A DNA stretch of 6,852 nt from DATDPY01 sp964395765 (GTDB lineage: Bacteria > Bacteroidota > Bacteroidia > Cytophagales > Cyclobacteriaceae), in the NCBI GenBank assembly GCA_964395765.1, contig CAYNCU010000222.1, positions 1 through 6,852 on the forward strand. Direction: 5' to 3'. The position numbers and the translations under genes were made by a program. Below the pieces are notes generated by a model. It saw only the letters and a list, made by a program, of their open reading frames with translations. It made no database searches and had not been told where the DNA came from. This document shows positions 1 to 6,142 of this stretch, in pieces (positions within the stretch are counted from its first letter, which is position 1; every line of letters begins with the position of its first letter).

Positions 1-534
1 AAGATCATCTTCCGGGTTCTTATATAAGTCGGGCTGCGTGGCAATTGTAGAAGCAAGGTGTCCTCCTGCACTAAATCCCATAATACCAATTTTTTCCGGG
101 TCAATATTATATTGATCCGCGTCATGTCTTAAAATCCGCATAGCCCTGGCAGCGTCCGAATAAGAACCGGGATAACGATCGGGGTTTACCCTATAAGTCA
201 ATACAACTCCGACAATTCCATACAGGGAAAACAATTGGGCAAATGGCTGCCCTTCATGAGGCGCCTGTCCATAATAACCTCCTCCCGGACAGATGAGTAT
301 GGCCGCCATTCTCTTTTTAGGAGGATGCAGTCTTGTCGGGAAATAGATTCGAATTTTGGGCCGGTAATCCGGGTTGCTCCCGTTATTTTCGGAACCGTCC
401 TTCCATAATTTGATTTCTTCACACAAAAAATCGGGGTCCGGTCCTGCCTGGGCATTATTCCGGGCCGCCATGGCCGGTATAGTTAATGCTCCCATGGCCA
501 TTGAAGACTGAATTATAAAATTTCTTCTTCTCAT
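1..534 (-). CDS. Exported alpha/beta-hydrolase (BD-FAE/acetylxylan-esterase-like), N-terminal part
   Basis: Reading the minus strand from the ATG at 534-532 gives 178 codons with no stop, so the gene is cut by the left edge. The start reads MRRRNFIIQ, a twin-arginine (Tat)-like motif, followed by a weakly hydrophobic stretch and an AMA-A cleavage-like site near residues 21-24, so export is likely. A PGGGY oxyanion-hole motif lies at residues 83-87 and the nucleophile elbow GFSAGGH has its serine at residue 155. These two motifs, with the YRV segment and 'DAARAMRILR' between them, are typical of small esterases of the BD-FAE/acetylxylan esterase type, which remove acyl groups from plant or other polysaccharides. 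The catalytic Asp and His lie beyond the window, since the family is about 280-320 residues long. The substrate is inferred only from the family; another carboxylesterase or lipase-like role is possible. No clear Shine-Dalgarno sequence precedes the start. It is transcribed divergently from the lipoprotein gene at 672. Confidence 0.88.
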   Translation of the reverse strand, partial: MRRRNFIIQSSMAMGALTIPAMAARNNAQAGPDPDFLCEEIKLWKDGSENNGSNPDYRPKIRIYFPTRLHPPKKRMAAILICPGGGYYGQAPHEGQPFAQLFSLYGIVGVVLTYRVNPDRYPGSYSDAARAMRILRHDADQYNIDPEKIGIMGFSAGGHLASTIATQPDLYKNPEDDL

Positions 535-633
535 ATTTTATCGGTCATCGTTTATTTCAGATTAGAAGTATTGTCAAAATCAAAGGTTAATAAAAAATAT
601 CGGCAAGGATAATAAACATTAACTAAATATTTA

Positions 634-641
634 TACCTTTA
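634..641 (+). promoter_or_regulatory. Possible Bacteroidetes -7 box upstream of first lipoprotein gene
   Basis: TACCTTTA differs by one base from the Bacteroidetes -7 consensus TAnnTTTG and lies about 30 bases before the ATG at 672. No TTG-type -33 element is visible at the expected spacing, so this is a weak candidate. The rest of the 137-base divergent spacer (535-671) is AT-rich and I see no gene in it. Confidence 0.22.
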
Positions 642-671
642 TAAGTAATACCCAAGCACAAGTTACCCAAA

Positions 672-1457
672 ATGCGCTTTAATGGAAAAAGCCCTTTATT
701 TTATTTTTTGATCATTCCGCTTACGTTCAGCAGTTGCAATAAGTTAATTGATTCCCCCACAAAATTGAGTATTTCCATGGTGGATTCACCGGGAGATTAT
801 GATGCCGTGAATATAGAAATTGACAGTGTCCTGGTTAAATTTTCCGGGGGTGAATGGCAAAGCCTCACTGATTTCAAATCGGGCACCTACAATCTTTTGA
901 ATTATACCGGCGGGAATGAATTAAGTGTATCCAGTGTTGAGACCAGCTCTTCCATGCTCGACCAGATTCGCATAGCCCTGGGCACCGGTAATACGATCAC
1001 CGTAAACGGGAAAGTTTCTGAGCTATATTCACCGGGCGGAGGACCTGACCTTGTTCTGAATGTAAACCAGGCCCTGAACCCTGGTAAGGAAGTACAAATG
1101 GTAATTGACTTTGACGCTTCAAGTTCTATCCGGGAAAATTCCGGCCTATATCTTTTAAGACCAGTCATCAGGATCTATAACAAATCAACCACGGGGTCGA
1201 TATCCGGAAAAGTGCTTCCTGCCGATTTAAATATTTCAGTCCAGGTTTATTCAGGGGGGATTATTGCCTCCACCTATGCCCCCAAGGGAACCTCCGACTT
1301 CATTGTCTCCGGGCTGCCTGAAGGTACCTATGAAGTGATCTTCGATCCCGGCAATTCATCGGGATATCAGCAACTGACAACGGATAATAATCTCGCCGTA
1401 TCCCAGGGTAAGATTACCGATATCGGCTCGGTAACCGTCCCGCCGGAAAATCAATAA
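672..1457 (+). CDS. DUF4382-domain lipoprotein (paralog 1)
   Basis: This 261-residue protein starts with a short basic region, a hydrophobic core (about residues 8-19) and FSSC, with the presumed lipidated cysteine at residue 22, so it is probably a lipoprotein of the cell envelope. Residues from about 31 to 170 match the DUF4382 pattern: a 'MVDSPGDYDAVNIEI' strand near the start, 'LLNYTGG', an 'IRIALG' strand, an 'ITVNG' turn and a 'LLRPVIRI' strand. Residues from about 176 onward ('GSISGKV', 'GLPEGTYEVIFDP') look like a carboxypeptidase-regulatory or prealbumin-like beta-sandwich. The family's function is unknown and there are no catalytic motifs. It is paralogous to the gene at 2959. No convincing Shine-Dalgarno sequence precedes the ATG; the start was chosen because the signal peptide begins there. 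Its stop codon is one base from the pepT stop on the other strand, and no hairpin terminator is evident there. Some DUF4382 proteins occur near transport or adhesion genes, but nothing here shows such a role. Confidence 0.9.
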   Translation: MRFNGKSPLFYFLIIPLTFSSCNKLIDSPTKLSISMVDSPGDYDAVNIEIDSVLVKFSGGEWQSLTDFKSGTYNLLNYTGGNELSVSSVETSSSMLDQIRIALGTGNTITVNGKVSELYSPGGGPDLVLNVNQALNPGKEVQMVIDFDASSSIRENSGLYLLRPVIRIYNKSTTGSISGKVLPADLNISVQVYSGGIIASTYAPKGTSDFIVSGLPEGTYEVIFDPGNSSGYQQLTTDNNLAVSQGKITDIGSVTVPPENQ

Positions 1458-1458
1458 G

Positions 1459-2691
1459 TTATTTTTTTACTTCTGTAAATAAATTTGCGACCCTCACCAT
1501 TACCTGTACCGCTTTTTGCATGGATTGAACGGGTATGTATTCGAATTTGCCGTGAAAATTATGACCCCCGGCGAAAATATTCGGACAAGGCAGCCCCATA
1601 TAAGATAACCGGGAACCATCAGTGCCTCCTCTGATCGGCTGAATCAGCGGCTCGACATCACTCTCCTTCATTGCCTTTTCCGCTATGTCCACCACGAACA
1701 TTACCGGCTCGATTTTGGTCCTCATATTATAATATTGATCCCTGATTTCGAGCGTTAACCGGTTATTTCCGTACTTATTATTAATAAAATCAGCACATTG
1801 CTTCATCTGGTCTTTCATCTTCTCAAATTTATCTGCATTATGATCGCGGATAATATACCTAAAGGAGGTTTCCTCAACCGTTCCGTTAAAATCTATCAGG
1901 TGAAAAAAACCTTCATATCCCTCGGTAAACTCCGGTTTTTTCTGAACCGGAAGTAAGGAATTAAATTCCATACCCAATAATATGGAATTGATCATTGTAT
2001 TTTTGGCGGTACCAGGATGTACATTCCTGCCTTTAATTTTAACGATAGCCAGTGCAGCGTTAAAATTTTCATATTCCAGTTCCCCGATGCGTCCGCCGTC
2101 TATGGTATAGGCATAGTCAGCCCCGAATTTCGCAACATTAAAACGGTCGGCGCCCCTGCCAATTTCTTCATCAACGGTAAATGAAATCCTGATTTTGCCG
2201 TGCTTTATTTCCGGATGCTCAACAAGGTACTCCATCGCTGAAATGATCTCCGCAATCCCTGCTTTATCGTCAGCTCCAAGTAAGGTTGTTCCATCAGTCA
2301 CAATAATATCCTGACCTTTGTAAAATAATAGCTCCCGGAAATCTGCAGGAGATAAAACAATCTTGTTCTCCTTGTTTAACATAATATCCTGACCGTCGTA
2401 TTTTTTTATGATCACCGGGTTTACATTTTTACCGGACATATCAGGACTAGTATCCATATGGGCGATAAACCCTACCACAGGAACAGTTTTTTCAGTATTG
2501 GATTCTAAAGTCGCCATAACATAACCGTTTGGGTCCATTTCAATTTCGCTTAAACCCAAAGCCTTCAATTCCCCGACCAGCAATCGGGCGAGCTTCAATT
2601 GGTTTTCCGTACTGGGACACGTTTTCGAACTTTCATCGGATTGTGTATCGATCCGGGCATAGGCTATAAATCTTTCTTCTACCGGCTTCAT
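1459..2691 (-). CDS. pepT: Peptidase T (tripeptide aminopeptidase)
   Basis: This 410-residue protein is a full-length M20B-family metallopeptidase (PepT is usually about 405-410 residues). PepT removes the N-terminal residue from tripeptides in the cytoplasm, completing peptide breakdown. All expected metal and catalytic residues are visible: HMDT with His78 and Asp80, LGADDKAG with Asp141, TVDEEIGRG with Glu175 as likely general base and Glu176 as ligand, TIDGG with Asp198, and a C-terminal GGHNFHGKFE with His380. Further PepT hallmarks are NVHPGTAK (about 223-230, in the lid/dimerisation domain) and PIRGGTDGSRLS (about 352-363). Numbering agrees within one or two residues with the well-studied Salmonella enzyme, as I recall it. 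There is no signal peptide. The start at the ATG 2691-2689 gives the family's normal N-terminus (KPVEERFIAYARIDTQSD); no Shine-Dalgarno sequence is obvious. It is a single gene, convergent with the lipoprotein gene at 672 and divergent from the one at 2959, and has no evident functional tie to either. Confidence 0.97.
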   Translation of the reverse strand: MKPVEERFIAYARIDTQSDESSKTCPSTENQLKLARLLVGELKALGLSEIEMDPNGYVMATLESNTEKTVPVVGFIAHMDTSPDMSGKNVNPVIIKKYDGQDIMLNKENKIVLSPADFRELLFYKGQDIIVTDGTTLLGADDKAGIAEIISAMEYLVEHPEIKHGKIRISFTVDEEIGRGADRFNVAKFGADYAYTIDGGRIGELEYENFNAALAIVKIKGRNVHPGTAKNTMINSILLGMEFNSLLPVQKKPEFTEGYEGFFHLIDFNGTVEETSFRYIIRDHNADKFEKMKDQMKQCADFINNKYGNNRLTLEIRDQYYNMRTKIEPVMFVVDIAEKAMKESDVEPLIQPIRGGTDGSRLSYMGLPCPNIFAGGHNFHGKFEYIPVQSMQKAVQVMVRVANLFTEVKK

Positions 2692-2827
2692 ATTTATTAA
2701 TTATAATTTCCTCAAAATTCACCCGATTTCACGCTAAAATATTATTACTTCCGGGGTTACTAATTTATACAAATAAGTATAAATGTTAAATCATGCCTCC
2801 CTCCCGGATCTAACTGATATTCGGTTC

Positions 2828-2921
2828 CCACCTGTTTAACCTTATACCCTTTATGTACGATTTTCTAATCAGTTGATGACTATGGTCGTTGCCTGATATA
2901 GGATAATTTAAGAACAGGTGG
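2828..2921. repeat. Long-spaced inverted repeat between pepT and second lipoprotein gene
   Basis: CCACCTGTT at 2828-2836 is the perfect reverse complement of AACAGGTGG at 2913-2921, with 76 bases between the arms. The arms are GC-richer than their AT-rich surroundings. They lie 38-131 bases before the lipoprotein start, inside the 267-base divergent spacer 2692-2958. They could be paired operator sites, the ends of a small degraded element, or chance. I see no gene, RNA or strong promoter match in the rest of the spacer. Confidence 0.4.
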
Positions 2922-2958
2922 AATAAAAATTTCTTTATAAAATTAATAATCAGGAACC

Positions 2959-3747
2959 ATGAAAAAGAATAATTTATTCGGGTTAATGGCAGGCTTCATC
3001 GTAATTTTAGTTTCGGCCTGTTCAACGGGCCATGAAACAGCCCGGGTCAGGATATCATTAGTGGACTCCCCTGGCGATTTTGATGAAGCGGACATCGATG
3101 TACAATCCGTGCAGTTAAATTCCAATCCGGATGCAACTGATTCGGATAACTCATGGATTACAGTGCAGAATGAGGCTGGTCCGGTCAATTTGCTTGACTA
3201 TACCAATGGCGAAGAACTGACCTTGTCAGACACCGAATTTCCGACAGGTAAACTTTCACTTATACGATTGGTTTTAGGATCCGATAATTCCATTATTGTT
3301 AACGGGAACAAATATGATTTGGCGAATTCTATGAATCAGCAGGGTCTCACCGTCAGGGTCGATCAGATTTTAAAGGAAGGAAATTTTTATAATTTCCATA
3401 TAGATTTCGATTTGTCCCGGTCAATTCTTGATTTGGGAAACGGGCGTTATATCCTTAAGCCGGTTTTACGTTTAATCGGGATGTCTGACAGCGGTTTATC
3501 CGGAAATGTATTTCCCGCCCAGGAAAATGTCGCTATTCTGCTTCTTTCAGGCAAGGATACAGTCGCTTCTTCCTATGCCATCGCCGGCACTTCGGGGTAC
3601 AAAGTACTCGGGATTGCTGCAGGAGCTTATTCGGTAATTTTTGACCCTGGGAAAAATTCCAAATATGAAAGTAAAACCTTGAATAACGTTCTCCTCACAT
3701 CCGGGGAAGTGAATAGCATAGATTCACTTGAGCTGGATTTAAAATGA
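2959..3747 (+). CDS. DUF4382-domain lipoprotein (paralog 2)
   Basis: This 262-residue protein has a classic lipoprotein signal peptide: MKKNN, a hydrophobic core (residues 6-18) and the lipobox VSAC with Cys21. The DUF4382 domain spans about residues 29-173 ('RISLVDSPGDFDEADIDV', 'VNLLDYTNGEEL', 'IRLVLGSDNSIIVNG', 'YILKPVLRLIG'). A second small beta-sandwich-like segment runs from about 178 to the end ('SGLSGNVFPAQENVAI', 'GAYSVIFDPG'). The domain order, length and landmark motifs match the protein encoded at 672, so the two are paralogs, although divergence is considerable. Paralog 2 carries a longer loop rich in Asp, Asn and Ser at about residues 54-65, where paralog 1 has a short turn. Its cellular role is unknown; an envelope location is inferred from the lipobox. 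CAGGA lies just before the ATG, three bases away, closer than an ideal Shine-Dalgarno spacing. A strong hairpin follows the TGA stop directly. Confidence 0.92.
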   Translation: MKKNNLFGLMAGFIVILVSACSTGHETARVRISLVDSPGDFDEADIDVQSVQLNSNPDATDSDNSWITVQNEAGPVNLLDYTNGEELTLSDTEFPTGKLSLIRLVLGSDNSIIVNGNKYDLANSMNQQGLTVRVDQILKEGNFYNFHIDFDLSRSILDLGNGRYILKPVLRLIGMSDSGLSGNVFPAQENVAILLLSGKDTVASSYAIAGTSGYKVLGIAAGAYSVIFDPGKNSKYESKTLNNVLLTSGEVNSIDSLELDLK

Positions 3748-3776
3748 AAAAAGGCTTATAATAAGCCTTCTTTCTT
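3747..3776. terminator. Bidirectional intrinsic terminator
   Basis: AAGGCTTAT at 3751-3759 and ATAAGCCTT at 3761-3769 are perfect inverted arms, giving an 8-bp stem with a 3-base loop. On the plus strand the stem is followed by the T-rich TTCTTTCTT-like tail. On the minus strand it is followed by six T's (the complement of A's at 3747-3752). It starts at the stop codon of the lipoprotein gene and lies 27 bases past the stop of the GRAM-domain gene at 3803, so it probably ends transcription of both convergent genes. Confidence 0.85.
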
Positions 3777-3802
3777 AACCTTATAATTCAATCAAAAGTC
3801 CC

Positions 3803-4108
3803 TTAATACATCTTATTAATTAACTTACACCAGGTGTCGCGGTTGCGGATTTCAAAATTCAATTCCTTACCGCTTTTCACAACAATATTTAAACCCTTGT
3901 TACTGAATAAACCCGTTTTAAATGGGATTACTTCTCTGATTTCGGTAGGCTGAATTTCAAAATCATATTTGGTATCCTGGCCATTGTCGGGTTTAAAATA
4001 TATTCGCTGATTGGTAAGAATCAGTTTTCCTTTTACAACCATTCCGTTCAGATATTTACTGTCTTCCGCTTTTACTACTTGCTCGTTGGGTTTAAGATCA
4101 ATTTTCAT
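3803..4108 (-). CDS. Small stand-alone GRAM-domain protein
   Basis: From the ATG at 4108-4106 this is a 101-residue protein (MKIDLKPNEQVVKAED...). An in-frame ATG at 4126 would add six residues (MLTLRI). I prefer the shorter form because KIDLKPNE fits the usual start of bacterial GRAM proteins, but neither start has a Shine-Dalgarno sequence. The segment KGKLILTNQRIYF (residues 26-38 of the short form), followed by an 'EIREV' strand, 'LNIVVKSGKELNFEI' strands and a closing helix 'RDTWCKLINKM', is the beta-rich pattern of the GRAM/PH-like fold. Bacterial single-domain members are poorly understood; some eukaryotic GRAM domains bind lipids, but that cannot be transferred here. There is no signal peptide or membrane segment, so it is probably cytoplasmic. 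It converges on the second lipoprotein gene through a shared terminator and diverges from the GH15 gene. Confidence 0.82.
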   Translation of the reverse strand: MKIDLKPNEQVVKAEDSKYLNGMVVKGKLILTNQRIYFKPDNGQDTKYDFEIQPTEIREVIPFKTGLFSNKGLNIVVKSGKELNFEIRNRDTWCKLINKMY

Positions 4109-4164
4109 AATTCGTAAAGTTAACATTTGATTTTTTTACAGTAATTATGCCAAAAAAGGCAATA

Positions 4165-4209
4165 GCCTGAAAACCAATTATTTAGGATTAAATCTTTTCA
4201 ATTTCAGGC
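4165..4209. repeat. Inverted repeat in the GRAM/GH15 divergent spacer
   Basis: GCCTGAAA at 4165-4172 is the exact reverse complement of TTTCAGGC at 4202-4209, separated by 29 AT-rich bases. It sits directly upstream of the TGTTC cluster. It could form a weak stem-loop in a leader transcript or be a regulator site; a chance match is also possible. Confidence 0.35.
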
Positions 4210-4215
4210 GTGAAA

Positions 4216-4244
4216 TGTTCAAAATTGAACAGCAGTTGTTCGAT
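4216..4244. promoter_or_regulatory. Operator-like cluster of three TGTTC half-sites
   Basis: TGTTCAA (4216-4222) and TTGAACA (4225-4231) form a perfect 7-bp inverted repeat with a 2-base spacer. The second arm is reused in a second inverted repeat, ATTGAACA (4224-4231) with TGTTCGAT (4237-4244), matching at 7 of 8 positions. The three half-sites therefore alternate in orientation about 10-11 bases apart, close to one DNA turn each. This suits cooperative binding by a dimeric regulator. It ends 65 bases before the GH15 start codon and lies about 110 bases before the divergent GRAM gene. Which regulator, if any, binds is unknown. Confidence 0.45.
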
Positions 4245-4309
4245 ACCAAACAAAATCCGGTCTGTAAAATTAATATTTATTAAGTATATTAAAATTTTCA
4301 AAAGAAGGA

Positions 4310-6139
4310 ATGTCCTATCTTCCGATAGAAAATTACGGGGTTATTGGCAATATGCGGTCTGTCGCATTGGTCGGGACCAATGGATCCATTGACTGGTATT
4401 GTTTCCCGCATTTTGATTCCCCCAGCCTCTTTGCTTCCATCCTCGACAGCAAAAAAGGCGGACATTTCAAGATTTCCCCGGTGCATGAAAATCACAAGAG
4501 TAAGCAGTTTTACTGGCCTGACACCAATGTGCTGGTAACCCGGTTTACGGTTGCCGATGCTATTGTGGAATTAACCGATTTTATGCCGGTTGGCAAGGAC
4601 GTTTCCAAGGAAGAAGATTACAGAATCATCCGCCGCATTAAAGGGGTTCATGGAACTTTAAAAATGAAGATTGAATGCAAACCCGGCTTTAATTATGCCA
4701 GAAGTCCGCATAAAATTGAGATCACCGATCAGGGAGCCATCTTTCATTCGGACCACTTAAGCATGGGACTTGCCAGTACAATAACGCTTAATAAAAAAAA
4801 CAATTCCGTTTATAAGGAGTTCGAAATTAAATCACAGGAGTCAATCGTTTTTGTATTTCATAAAGTTAGCGAAAAACAGCACTCCCTTACATTTTCAAGG
4901 GAGGAGGCAGATGAAAGATTTGTGCGAACGGTTCAATACTGGAGAAACTGGCTATCACATTCCAATTACAAGGGCAGATGGCGGGAAATGGTTAACCGGT
5001 CGGCCCTGGTATTGAAATTACTGACATTTGAACCTACCGGGGCCATTGTCGCCGCTCCCACCTGCAGTCTGCCGGAAGGGATTGGAGGAGAAAGAAACTG
5101 GGACTACCGGTATACCTGGATACGCGATGCAGCCTTTACGCTGTACGCTTTTATGCGGATCGGTTTTACCGATGAAGCAGCCAAATTCATGTCATGGATC
5201 TCCGACCGGTGTAATGAATCAAAGGAAGAAGGGAAACTGCAGGTGATGTATGCCATTGACGGAAGAAGCAAATTGGATGAGGAAAGGCTCGATCACCTGG
5301 AAGGCTACCGAAAATCCTCGCCGGTAAGAATCGGAAACGGAGCTTATAACCAGCTCCAACTCGACATTTATGGTGAATTGATGGATTCGGCCTATTTATT
5401 CAATAAATATGGTACGCCAATTTCCTTCAATACATGGGAAGCATTTTCAAAAAGCATAGAATGGGTATGTGACAACTGGACTATGAAGGATAACAGTATA
5501 TGGGAAGTACGGGGAGGCAAAAGACATTTCGTTTATTCCAAATTGATGTGCTGGGTCGCCCTCGACAGGGCCATCCGGCTTTCTATGAAAAGATCACTGC
5601 CTGCCGACCTGGCCAAATGGGAGAAAGTGAGGGATACGATCTATATGGACGTTATGAAAAAAGGATGGAATGATAAAATTAAAGCCTTTGTTCAATATTA
5701 CGGAAGCAAGACACTGGATGCCTCCAACCTGATCATGCCTTTGGTATATTTCCTTTCGCCCACAGATCCTATGATGTTAAGTACGCTTGACGCGACTTTA
5801 AAAACACCGGATTCCGGTGGTTTGGTAACGAACAGCCTGGTATTCCGGTATAATGATACTGCCTCCCCCGATGGCCTGTCCGGCCGGGAAGGCACTTTCA
5901 ACATCTGCACCTTCTGGCTGGTTGAAGCCCTTACCCGGGCTGGACGTAATGACCCGGAGAAACTCGACCGGGCGCGCCTGATCTTTGAACAAATGCTGGG
6001 ATATGCCAACCACCTCGGATTATATTCCGAAGAAATCGGCTTAGGCGGGGAAGCCCTCGGCAATACCCCGCAGGCTTTCACTCATCTTGCTCTTATCAGC
6101 TCCGCTTATAACCTGAACAAAACACTGGAACATAAATAA
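4310..6139 (+). CDS. GH15 family glycosidase (glucoamylase/trehalase-like)
   Basis: This 609-residue protein has the two-part architecture of bacterial GH15 enzymes. An N-terminal beta-sandwich, trehalase-like domain (about 1-210) begins 'LPIENYGVIGNMRSVALV' and 'GSIDWYCFPHFDSPS'. An alpha/alpha-barrel catalytic domain follows (about 225-605). The barrel shows ERNWDYRYTWIRDAAF (261-276), a substrate-pocket hallmark; SIWEVRGG (396-403), with Glu399 the likely general acid; and LYSEEIGLGGEALGNTPQAF (571-590), with Glu574 or Glu575 the likely general base. Such enzymes invert and release beta-glucose from the non-reducing end of starch-type oligosaccharides, dextrins or trehalose; which of these cannot be read from the motifs. 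There is no signal peptide, so it probably acts on cytoplasmic substrate. The ATG at 4310 gives the family's normal N-terminus and is directly preceded by AAGGA, with no gap, an unusually tight spacing. The SDR gene follows after three bases, suggesting an operon. Confidence 0.95.
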   Translation: MSYLPIENYGVIGNMRSVALVGTNGSIDWYCFPHFDSPSLFASILDSKKGGHFKISPVHENHKSKQFYWPDTNVLVTRFTVADAIVELTDFMPVGKDVSKEEDYRIIRRIKGVHGTLKMKIECKPGFNYARSPHKIEITDQGAIFHSDHLSMGLASTITLNKKNNSVYKEFEIKSQESIVFVFHKVSEKQHSLTFSREEADERFVRTVQYWRNWLSHSNYKGRWREMVNRSALVLKLLTFEPTGAIVAAPTCSLPEGIGGERNWDYRYTWIRDAAFTLYAFMRIGFTDEAAKFMSWISDRCNESKEEGKLQVMYAIDGRSKLDEERLDHLEGYRKSSPVRIGNGAYNQLQLDIYGELMDSAYLFNKYGTPISFNTWEAFSKSIEWVCDNWTMKDNSIWEVRGGKRHFVYSKLMCWVALDRAIRLSMKRSLPADLAKWEKVRDTIYMDVMKKGWNDKIKAFVQYYGSKTLDASNLIMPLVYFLSPTDPMMLSTLDATLKTPDSGGLVTNSLVFRYNDTASPDGLSGREGTFNICTFWLVEALTRAGRNDPEKLDRARLIFEQMLGYANHLGLYSEEIGLGGEALGNTPQAFTHLALISSAYNLNKTLEHK

Positions 6140-6142
6140 AAT

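Noticed and set aside
198..455. 85-codon minus-strand open frame at the left end
   Set aside because: It is in a different minus-strand frame from the esterase, which carries the GGGY and GFSAGG motifs and a Tat-like leader across the same bases.
1417..1437. Palindromes CCGATATCGG and CGGTAACCG near the end of the first lipoprotein gene, considered as a terminator
   Set aside because: They lie inside the coding sequence, over 20 bases before the stop, and are not directly followed by a T-run; the T-run at 1462-1468 encodes the lysines at the pepT C-terminus.
4126..4149. TTTG...TAATTATG, considered as a Bacteroidetes promoter for GH15
   Set aside because: The spacing between the two elements is 12 bases, far short of the usual 19 or so, and the -7 match has a mismatch.
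4210..4392. 60-codon plus-strand open frame starting in the spacer before GH15
   Set aside because: It overlaps the GH15 N-terminus out of frame, has no ribosome-binding site, and its composition does not look like a protein.
5698..6081. 127-codon minus-strand open frame inside the GH15 gene
   Set aside because: It is antisense to the conserved catalytic barrel, including the general-base region, and has no recognisable domain.
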